A stretch of 43,792 nt of DNA from Solirubrobacterales bacterium 67-14 (GTDB lineage Bacteria > Actinomycetota > Thermoleophilia > Solirubrobacterales > 70-9), in assembly GCA_001897355.1 (NCBI GenBank), contig MKST01000003.1, positions 342,072 through 385,863 on the forward strand. The letters run 5' to 3'. Positions 37,633 through 43,792 of this stretch are shown here, in pieces. Made by a program: the position numbers and the translations under genes. Positions within the stretch are counted from its first letter, which is position 1. Each line of letters starts with the position of its first letter. The notes under the pieces are model-generated. The model was not told the origin of the DNA. It saw nothing but the letters and a program-made list of their open reading frames with translations, and ran no database searches.

Positions 37633-38145
37633 ATGACAGGCAAGGCAGGATGGTCAGCACTCGTTATCTCTCTCGTGGCAATCGGGTCGATGCTCTTCAC
37701 CGGTCCGGCCCAAGCTGACCCGCCCTCGATCAATGCGTGCAAGGCGAACGATGCCGTCACGACCTACTTCACCGGTTATCAGCAGCTTCAAAGAAACAAG
37801 ATCTGTATTGGCAAGCGCTACGGCAAAATTTTTGCTTTCTGGCAGGCCCAGAGGACATGTGCCAAGTGCCCCCATCCCGATGTTCTTGGACACTTTCGAC
37901 TAGCGCTGTACAGGGGAAGCAAGCTGATAGGTGCCGGGCCCGTTTTCACGAACCCCAATCCTCCCTACCAGAAAAACGTCGCACACAAGTACCTTGGCGC
38001 CGGTACCTACAGTCTGGTCGTCCAGGAGCAAATACCAAGAGGTGGGAAGCGGGTTTGGCATGCGCTGGAAACTAGCCCCAAGTGCCTGAATCCTTTCTCC
38101 TCGAAATGCAAACCGGAAGACTGGATCGTTCAGATTCGTGTTTGA
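37633..38145 (+). CDS. Secreted cysteine-rich hypothetical protein
   Basis: 170 residues. Signal peptide 1-28 (WSALVISLVAIGSMLF, cut near AQA|DPP). The mature part has six Cys (36, 58, 76, 79, 151, 159), including CAKC, suited to three disulfides. The middle (HFRLALYRGSKLIGAGPVF to AGTYSLVVQEQ) looks like a small beta-sandwich. No family recognised. Base composition is visibly lower in GC than the flanking genes, with codons such as AAA, ATT and CTA that neighbours avoid, so recent acquisition is possible. Confidence 0.75.
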   Translation: MTGKAGWSALVISLVAIGSMLFTGPAQADPPSINACKANDAVTTYFTGYQQLQRNKICIGKRYGKIFAFWQAQRTCAKCPHPDVLGHFRLALYRGSKLIGAGPVFTNPNPPYQKNVAHKYLGAGTYSLVVQEQIPRGGKRVWHALETSPKCLNPFSSKCKPEDWIVQIRV

Positions 38146-38170
38146 CGGTTGCGAGAGATTTGAGCAACGT

Positions 38171-38950
38171 TCATACGCGACCCGCCGCCAGTAGTCGGCG
38201 GAGGAACTTCTGGGTTTCGGGGCGTTCCGGTTCTGCCAGTATCTTTTCCGGGCTGCCCTGCTCGATGATCCTGCCTTCGTGGAGGAAGGCGACCTCGTCG
38301 GCAACTTCGCGGGCGAAGCTCATCTCGTGGGTGGCGATGATCATCGTCATCCCTTCCTCTTTCAGGTCCCGGACCGCGTCGAGCACGTCACCGACCAGTT
38401 CCGGGTCGAGGGCGCTGGTCACCTCATCCAGCAACAGGGCTCTGGGCTTGCCCGCCAAGGCACGACAGAGCGCGACCCTTTGCTGCTGGCCGCCGGAGAG
38501 CTGATCCGGCCGGTCATTTTCCCGCCCTCCCAGACCGAAGCGCTCCAGCACTTCCCGACCCCGTTCCCGGGACTGCTTTCTACCTTCACCGTGGGCCCGG
38601 ACGGCTCCGAGTGTGACGTTGTCGATCACGGTCATGTGCGGGAAGAGGTTGAATGCCTGAAAAACGAAACCGAGCCTACGACGGACCTCGACCGGGTTGA
38701 CCGACGGGTCGGTTATCACTTCACCGTCAAGGAATATGTCTCCATCGTCGATTTCGACCAGCAGATCGATGCAGCGAAGCAGAGTCGATTTACCCGAACC
38801 GGAGGCACCGATCAAGGCAATCGCTTCGTGTTCGCGCAGGGTCAGGTCGATGCCGCCAAGCACTTGCCGTTCGCCGAAAGACTTGGTCACATCCTGAATT
38901 TCGATTACCGCATTCCGCGTGGATGGGGCCGCTGTTGCCGCTCCTGTCAC
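38171..38950 (-). CDS. Polar amino acid ABC transporter ATP-binding protein (GlnQ/HisP-like)
   Basis: 259-residue ATPase. Walker A GASGSGKST (about 49-57), Q-loop FVFQAFNLFPHMTVIDNV typical of amino acid transporters, signature LSGGQQQRV, Walker B ALLLDEVTSALDPE and an H-loop ATHEMSFAREVADEV are present. GTG start overlapping the permease stop (GTGA). Last gene of a receptor-permease-ATPase operon. Imports polar amino acids; which one is unknown. Confidence 0.93.
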   Translation of the reverse strand: MTGAATAAPSTRNAVIEIQDVTKSFGERQVLGGIDLTLREHEAIALIGASGSGKSTLLRCIDLLVEIDDGDIFLDGEVITDPSVNPVEVRRRLGFVFQAFNLFPHMTVIDNVTLGAVRAHGEGRKQSRERGREVLERFGLGGRENDRPDQLSGGQQQRVALCRALAGKPRALLLDEVTSALDPELVGDVLDAVRDLKEEGMTMIIATHEMSFAREVADEVAFLHEGRIIEQGSPEKILAEPERPETQKFLRRLLAAGRV

Positions 38951-39792
38951 GAGTTGATCTGCTCCCGGGCGGTGATGTGATCGAGAATCCGGGCCATCGG
39001 GAAAGTTACGGCCAGGTAAAGCAACGCCGCCGCGATCAGCGGCGTGTAGTTGAACGTCGAGAGGGTGATGATCTGGGCGGTCTGAAATGCCTCGGCGATA
39101 CCGAGCACGGAGACCAGCGCGACATCCTTCTGCAGGGAGATGAAGTCGTTTAGAAGTGGTGGACGCACCCGGCGAACAGCCTGGGGAATGACCACGAAGC
39201 GCAGGGTCTGGATCCGGGTCAGGCCCGTCGCCAGGCCTGCGTCGGTCTGACTTGGGTGGATCGAGGCGATCCCTGCCCGGTAAACCTCGGCCACATAGGA
39301 GCTGTATGCGAGCGAAAGAGCGATCCCGGCCAGGACCAGCGGGTCAGTCGGCAGGCCGGAGAGATTGAGCGCGGGTACGCCGAATCCGACCAGATAAACG
39401 AGAAGAATGACCGGGATCCCGCGAAAGAAATCACAGTAGACCGCGGCGAGCATACGGATCGGAAAAAGGGCGGGCACCTTGCTTGTCCTCACAACCGCGA
39501 CCAGCAGGCCGAGGACCAGGACGATGACCTCGACAATGAGAAACAGCTTCACGTCGATCCAGAAGGCCTTGAGGATGTCCGGGAACGAGGACTTGAACGC
39601 CTCGGCCGAAAAGAACGTTTCACGAACGGACGACCAGCCGCTGCTGGTCAGAACGATTGCGGCAAGACCGCCGAGGATCAGGACCGAAGAAAGAACGGCG
39701 ATCGCCTGGCCACGCCGCGCCTTGGCCTTTCTGGCCTTGTCACGGGCGGCCCGGCGATCGCCGGTAACGCTTTGAGCTGACGCTTCCGAAAT
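38947..39792 (-). CDS. Polar amino acid ABC transporter permease, probable AUU start
   Basis: 281 residues from the proposed ATT at 39792. HisM/GlnQ-partner-type permease: VYCDFFRGIPVILLVYLVGF is the diagnostic segment, and GLATGLTRIQTLRFVVIPQAV the ATPase contact. The first in-frame ATG/GTG/TTG is GTG 39552, which lies within the first core helix and lacks a Shine-Dalgarno. The 80 codons upstream are open and encode a basic region (RRAARDKARKARRG), a membrane helix (IAVLSSVLILGGLAAIVL) and a linker that flows into the core. The gene must start after the in-frame stop at 39808. ATT 39792 has a GCGGGA element 4 bases before it; CTG 39795 is the other option. Confidence 0.8.
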   Translation of the reverse strand: MSEASAQSVTGDRRAARDKARKAKARRGQAIAVLSSVLILGGLAAIVLTSSGWSSVRETFFSAEAFKSSFPDILKAFWIDVKLFLIVEVIVLVLGLLVAVVRTSKVPALFPIRMLAAVYCDFFRGIPVILLVYLVGFGVPALNLSGLPTDPLVLAGIALSLAYSSYVAEVYRAGIASIHPSQTDAGLATGLTRIQTLRFVVIPQAVRRVRPPLLNDFISLQKDVALVSVLGIAEAFQTAQIITLSTFNYTPLIAAALLYLAVTFPMARILDHITAREQINS

Positions 39793-39802
39793 CAGATCCC
39801 GC

Positions 39803-40678
39803 TCAGTTCAGCATCGGAGCCTTGGCCGAGTCACTCATCCACTGGTTAGTGATCTCCTCAAGAGTGCCGTCATCTTTCAGCGCGGTGATCGCCTTGTCAA
39901 CGCATTCCTCGAGGTCGGAATCCTTTGCCATCAGCGCTCCCCACTGTGCGCCCCCTTCCTGCTCGAATTGGCCAGCTACGACCGCGTCTGGCAATTCAGT
40001 GGCGGAAAGGTAAAGCGCGGTCGGCAGGTCGACCACGATCGCATCGACCTGGCCTTGCTTGAAGGCCGTGACCACGTCATTCGAGTTGTTGAAGGTCTTC
40101 GGGGTCGTATCCGGCTGGATCTGATCGTTGACAGCTTCGTAGCTGGTCGTACCGATCTGGACGCCGATCGCCGCGTCCTTGAGCTGATCGAGGCTGGTGA
40201 TGCCGTCGAGGTCGCTGCCCTTCTTGACCAATACCGCCTGGTTGGCCGTGTAGTACGGGACCGAGAAGGTGACGGCCTTCTCACGGGCCGGGGTGATCGA
40301 GATCTGGTTCAGGTCGAAGTCGAACTTCTTCTCGCCCGGAGCGTAGGAAGCGTTGAACGGCACCGTCGCCCACTCGACCTGCGAGTTGTTGAAGCCGAGC
40401 TCGTCGGCAATCGCGTAGCCGAGCGCGCTCTCGAAGCCCTTGCCGTTGCTCGGGTCGTCGTCCTCGAAGTAGGGCGGGTAGGCCGGTGAGTCGGTACCGA
40501 TGGTCAGCACCCCGTCCTTGAAGGTGTTCATGCCTTCCGGCGTGCAGTCGGAAGCCGTGGTGGTGGTGTCACCGGATGACGAGTTGTCATCGGACGAGTC
40601 ATCGCTGGAGCCACAGCCGACGAACACGGCCAGGGCGAAGATGGCGATCAGAAACAGGACAAGACGGTTGCGACTCAC
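39803..40678 (-). CDS. Polar amino acid ABC transporter substrate-binding lipoprotein
   Basis: 291 residues from GTG 40678, chosen for its clear Shine-Dalgarno GGAGGA 6-7 bases upstream. Lipobox FVGC after a hydrophobic signal (RLVLFLIAIFALAVFVGC), then a Ser/Asp/Thr linker. Type II periplasmic-binding fold: GVLTIGTDSPAYPPYF, FDFDLNQISITPAREKAVTFS (in two parts), IGVQIGTTSYEAV and VDAIVVDLPTALY. These match the amino acid-binding (SBP_bac_3) family. Two Cys (in SDCTPEG and EECVDK) could form a disulfide. First gene of the operon; divergent from a DtxR-like regulator. Confidence 0.92.
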   Translation of the reverse strand: MSRNRLVLFLIAIFALAVFVGCGSSDDSSDDNSSSGDTTTTASDCTPEGMNTFKDGVLTIGTDSPAYPPYFEDDDPSNGKGFESALGYAIADELGFNNSQVEWATVPFNASYAPGEKKFDFDLNQISITPAREKAVTFSVPYYTANQAVLVKKGSDLDGITSLDQLKDAAIGVQIGTTSYEAVNDQIQPDTTPKTFNNSNDVVTAFKQGQVDAIVVDLPTALYLSATELPDAVVAGQFEQEGGAQWGALMAKDSDLEECVDKAITALKDDGTLEEITNQWMSDSAKAPMLN

Positions 40679-40771
40679 GTGGATTCCTCCGCTGGTTGGG
40701 CGACTGACGGCAAAAGAGTATGGCAATCAGGGGGACCCATGTCCCATGGCCGGGATAGAATTGGTGGCGGT

Positions 40772-41191
40772 TTGAGTACCGAGCCCAAAGCCACGGAAAA
40801 CCCCGGCGAAGCGGAAGCCCACCCTTGCGTCGAAATGAGCGAGGGCGTGGCCAGGTACCTGATGGCGCTTTTCGATCTCGGCCAGGAGGACAAGCCGCCG
40901 ACCCAGGCCCGGCTGGCGCGTGAACTCGACGTCTCGCAGCCATCGGCGCTGCAGATGGTGCGGCGGATCCGCGAGATGGGCCTGATCAACGAGGACGACC
41001 TCGGGCTGACCCCGGCCGGGACGAGCGCCGCCCTGGTGCTGACCTCCCGGCGCACGGCGGCGACCGACCTGACCAGCGAGGTGCTGGGGCTCGACCCGGC
41101 CGAAGCCCGAGCGGAAGCCGAGCACCTGGCCTCGAGCGCCACCCCGGCCTTCGGCCGCAAGCTGGTCGCCTGGCGCAAGTCCCGCAACTGA
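40772..41191 (+). CDS. DtxR/MntR-like winged-helix regulator
   Basis: 139 residues from TTG 40772; ATG 40739 is an alternative. I favour TTG because a TAGAAT box (40756-40761) falls inside the longer version. The N-terminal wHTH (ARYLMALFDLGQEDKPPTQ, ARLARELDVSQPSALQMVRR) and the LTPAGTSAAL wing match the DtxR/MntR family. In the dimerisation region the usual HR-x2-E metal ligands are replaced (SRRTAATD), while an EH pair is kept (AEAEHLAS), so metal binding may be changed or lost. No SH3-like third domain. Divergent from the amino acid transporter; target unknown. Confidence 0.72.
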   Translation: MSTEPKATENPGEAEAHPCVEMSEGVARYLMALFDLGQEDKPPTQARLARELDVSQPSALQMVRRIREMGLINEDDLGLTPAGTSAALVLTSRRTAATDLTSEVLGLDPAEARAEAEHLASSATPAFGRKLVAWRKSRN

Positions 41192-41211
41192 GCTTCAGCC
41201 AGGCTCCGAGT

Positions 41212-43792
41212 TCAGACGCTTCGGACCGCAGCTTCCAGCGGCATCGACGGCAGGACCGTGAGGTCCGAGCGTTCCAGTGGCCGGGGCCGGCCGAGGTAGT
41301 GGCCCTGGACGAAGTCGACGCCGAAATCTCGCAGCATGTCGAGCGTGCGGGCATCCTCGACCTGTTCGGCGACGGTCATCTTGCCCATGCCACGGGAGAT
41401 CTCGACCAGTGCTCGGATCAACAGCCGGTTGACCGGGTCGGAAGCGAGGTTCTGGACGAACTCCCCGTCGATCTTCACGTAGTCGAAGGCGAGGTGCTTG
41501 AGGTAATAGAACGAAGCGAACCCGGTGCCGAAATCGTCGAGGGCGAAACCGCAGCCGAGATCATTCATGCGGGCCGAGAACTCCTGGGCCCGGGTCATGT
41601 TGCCGATCGCGCTGGTTTCGGTCACCTCGAAGATCAGGTCGGCCGGGTCCACCCCGGTCCGCTCCAGCTCGCCCTGGACGAAGCCGGGCAGCTTGGGGTC
41701 GCCGACCGTACGGCCGGAGAGGTTGATCTGCAGCCGGGGCGAGACCCCGCCCTCGATCCCGGCCAGGGTGCCGATCGCCTTGCGGATCACCCAGGCGTCG
41801 AGTTCCTGCACCAGGTCGTGGCGTTCGGCGGTAGGCAGGAAAGCGCCCGGCATGATGATCGAGCCGTTGCGGTCGCGCATCCGGATGAAGAGCTCGAAAT
41901 GCGGCGGCCCCGCTTCTTCCAGCCGATAGATCGGCTGGGCGTAGACCAGCAACTCGTCGTTCTCGAGGGCCGAGCGCAGGCGGCCCGCCCAGTCGATCCC
42001 GAGCGTTATGTGTGAATCCTCCCCCGGCCGGAAGACCCGGGCCCCGTTTCTGCCCGAGTCCTTGGCTTCGTACATGGCGATGTCGGCCTGCATCATCAGG
42101 GTCTCCTCCGGCACCGGCTTGCCCTCCGAGGCGACCGCGACCCCGATGCTCGCCGTGACCCGGGCCGAATGCTCAGCACCTTCCACCCGGACGTCGCGGG
42201 CGACCAGGCGGACCAGTTCCTCGGCCGTCTTCAGGGCATCCCCGGGGGCGATGTCACGGAGCACGATCACGAACTCGTCCCCGCCCTGGCGGGCCAGGGT
42301 GTCGTCGGAACGCAACCGGCTCTTGAGCAGCTCCGCCGTACGCACGATCAGGCGGTCGCCGACCGAGTGGCCGAAGCTGTCGTTGACGAACTTGAAGTTG
42401 TCGAGGTCGATGACCAGGATCGCGATGCCCTTCCCATGCCCGGTGTCGATCGCCAGGCTCAGCTCCTCCTCGAAGCGGCGGCGGTTGTAGAGGCCGGTCA
42501 GCGGGTCGTGGTCGGCCAAGTACTGGAGCTGCTGGCTGAGCCGCTGACGTTCGGTTATGTCCTCGACCATCGAGAGCGCCTGGTACGGATGACCGTCGGC
42601 ATCGCGCAACATGGCGACGGTCAGGTAGACCCACACCACCTCGCCGTTCTTGCGGATGTAGCGCTTCTCCATGGTGAACCCGTCACGCTCGCCGGCGAAC
42701 AGCTCCCCGGACAGGGTCAGGTCTTCCTCGATGTCGGCGGGATGGGTGATCTCGCCGAAGGTCATGTGGGCGAGCTCCGCGGCGCTGTAGCCGGTGATCA
42801 GCTCGAAGCTCTGGTTCACCTGCTCGAACCGGCCCTCGGGGTTGACCAGGCAGAGGCCGATCGGGCTCTGCTCGAAGACCTGCCGGAACCGCAGCTCGGC
42901 GTCACGGCCCGCGTGCTTGGCCTTCTGTTCCTCGGTCACGTCGTACTTGACCAGGATCAGGACCGGTCCGTGCCCCGGCACCGAGGTGATCACCCCGTTG
43001 ACCCGACTCCAGATGTCGCTCCCGTCCTTGCGGATCGAACGGTTCTCATAGCGGGTCTCCCCTTTGTCGGCCAGCTCCTGCATGACCTCGAATCGCATCG
43101 CCAGCTCTTCCTCGGAGAGATCCCGCGGGGCGAGCACGTCGATGTGGCACCCGTTCAGCTCACCCCGTTCATAGCCGTGCATGGCGTCGAACTGCGGATT
43201 GGTCAGCACGATCCTCGTGTCAGAGATCCGCATGACCACCACGCCCTCCGACATCCGGGTGAGCACGTTTGCCTGCGAGGCGAGTTCGGAACTTGCCTTC
43301 TTCCAGCTTTCGTAGAAGCGCTGCAGGCGCCGGGAGGTGTAGGTGATCGTCCAGACCAGCAGGATCAGCATCAGGATCTTGTCCAGGCCCTTGATCAGGG
43401 CGGCGTCCTTGGCGTCGAGGCTCTCGGCCACCAGTTCGGCCAGGACGAGGGTCAAGGGGATGATCAGTGCGGCCGGCACCAGCACCCGTGCCATCGAGGG
43501 CCCCGGACCGGTCGCGGCGAGGAACGATGCCAGCCCCCGGTCGGGCCGCATCAGCGCGAAAGCCATGTAGAGGACCATCACCGCAAAAGCGCCGGTGTAG
43601 CTGAAGGCCGGGGCGGTGCCTTCGGCCATCACCGACTCGTAGCCCTTGGTGAGGAAGGAAACCAGCAGGCCGATCCCGATCGCGGGGATCATCACCCCGT
43701 GCCAGCGGTATCTCGGTGGGTCCCGATCGACGATCAGCAGGCCGAACGCCATCATCGGCACCGTTACCAGGGCGGAAAAGGCGGGGCTGCGG
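41212..43792 (-). CDS. Membrane PAS-PAS-GGDEF-EAL protein, cyclic di-GMP metabolism (5' end outside window)
   Basis: About 859 residues visible; the frame continues beyond the window and the visible N-terminus is already inside a membrane domain with about four more helices (MIPAIGIGLLVSFLT, YTGAFAVMVLYMAFAL, VLVPAALIIPLTLVL, ILMLILLVWTI). Two PAS domains follow (ISDTRIVLTNPQFDAMHGYE, VNPEGRFEQVNQSFELITGY). GGDEF is intact (DHDPLTGLYNRRRFE, RQGGDEFVIVL). The EAL domain reads FELFIRM at the EAL position but keeps INLS, FEVTET, LDDFGTG, VKIDG and AEQVED, so phosphodiesterase activity is plausible. Signal sensed unknown. It converges on the DtxR-like gene with 20 bases between. Confidence 0.92.
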   Translation of the reverse strand, partial: RSPAFSALVTVPMMAFGLLIVDRDPPRYRWHGVMIPAIGIGLLVSFLTKGYESVMAEGTAPAFSYTGAFAVMVLYMAFALMRPDRGLASFLAATGPGPSMARVLVPAALIIPLTLVLAELVAESLDAKDAALIKGLDKILMLILLVWTITYTSRRLQRFYESWKKASSELASQANVLTRMSEGVVVMRISDTRIVLTNPQFDAMHGYERGELNGCHIDVLAPRDLSEEELAMRFEVMQELADKGETRYENRSIRKDGSDIWSRVNGVITSVPGHGPVLILVKYDVTEEQKAKHAGRDAELRFRQVFEQSPIGLCLVNPEGRFEQVNQSFELITGYSAAELAHMTFGEITHPADIEEDLTLSGELFAGERDGFTMEKRYIRKNGEVVWVYLTVAMLRDADGHPYQALSMVEDITERQRLSQQLQYLADHDPLTGLYNRRRFEEELSLAIDTGHGKGIAILVIDLDNFKFVNDSFGHSVGDRLIVRTAELLKSRLRSDDTLARQGGDEFVIVLRDIAPGDALKTAEELVRLVARDVRVEGAEHSARVTASIGVAVASEGKPVPEETLMMQADIAMYEAKDSGRNGARVFRPGEDSHITLGIDWAGRLRSALENDELLVYAQPIYRLEEAGPPHFELFIRMRDRNGSIIMPGAFLPTAERHDLVQELDAWVIRKAIGTLAGIEGGVSPRLQINLSGRTVGDPKLPGFVQGELERTGVDPADLIFEVTETSAIGNMTRAQEFSARMNDLGCGFALDDFGTGFASFYYLKHLAFDYVKIDGEFVQNLASDPVNRLLIRALVEISRGMGKMTVAEQVEDARTLDMLRDFGVDFVQGHYLGRPRPLERSDLTVLPSMPLEAAVRSV

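Noticed and set aside
1..43792. tRNA, rRNA, CRISPR, insertion sequences or prophage
   Set aside because: I saw no cloverleaf with tRNA T-loop sequence, no spaced direct repeats of CRISPR type, and no transposase, integrase or phage genes. A tRNAscan/Infernal run would be needed to exclude small RNAs fully.

Overview
The window looks like chromosomal DNA of a high-GC actinobacterium. Gene density is high, with many 1-8 base start/stop overlaps and frequent GTG and TTG starts. Many genes have a TANNNT -10 box only 6-10 bases before the start codon, which suggests leaderless mRNAs. Together with an Rpf-type muralytic protein, TadE-like proteins, a LivM-LivG fusion, CHAD/PPK genes and an RDD protein, this fits the Thermoleophilia/Solirubrobacterales best. 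That placement is inferred from gene style; no search was run. I saw no rRNA, tRNA, CRISPR array, IS or prophage genes.

Layout. 1-4.5 kb (minus): a branched-chain amino acid or amide uptake operon (RidA-like, solute-binding lipoprotein, GntR/FadR regulator, LivH, LivM-LivG fusion), with a FadR-type operator at its promoter. 4.7-9.3 kb (minus): uvrC, rapZ, then an ABC-2 exporter pair. 9.4-10.7 kb: a crotonase-fold gene converging on a MaoC-like hydratase. 10.8-14.6 kb (minus): a short cluster with two TadE-like proteins, a membrane protein carrying both a VanY/LAS peptidase and a lytic transglycosylase domain, an EEP-family hydrolase and a small membrane protein. 14.7-27.1 kb (minus): a phosphate and polyphosphate island with an OmpR-type regulator, PhoU, a receiver-less wHTH protein, PstSCAB, Ppx/GppA, CHAD, PPK1, DUF47 and Pit. 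27.4-31.2 kb: a small membrane protein, an HDAC-like deacetylase, an HD-domain protein overlapping a degenerate Ppx/GppA-like protein, and an Rpf-like protein. 31.2-38.1 kb (plus): a lipoate ligase-family protein, an RDD protein, a 1363-residue secreted pseudo-subtilase with FG-GAP-type repeats and a Lys-rich tail, and a lower-GC cysteine-rich secreted protein. 38.2-40.7 kb (minus): a polar amino acid ABC transporter. 40.8 kb to the end: a DtxR-like regulator and a PAS-GGDEF-EAL membrane protein cut by the window edge.

How it fits together. The centre of the window handles phosphate end to end: sensing and regulation (response regulator, PhoU), high-affinity uptake (Pst), low-affinity uptake (Pit/DUF47), polyphosphate synthesis (PPK1), hydrolysis (Ppx/GppA) and a polyphosphate-associated CHAD protein. 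Three promoter regions in the island share an 11-bp-period repeat of TTCAC-N6-(G/T)(T)(A/T)AC type that I propose as the local Pho box. No PhoR-type histidine kinase is in the window.

Most unusual items: (i) a split Ppx/GppA-like/HD pair in which the ASKHA half has lost its catalytic motifs while the HD half looks intact; (ii) a 38-nt hairpin element present twice in 3' regions with a covarying stem and conserved loop; (iii) a 162-bp element closed by an 18-bp perfect inverted repeat; (iv) two genes that seem to need AUC/AUU starts; (v) the pseudo-subtilase and the TadG-like/VanY/SLT fusion.
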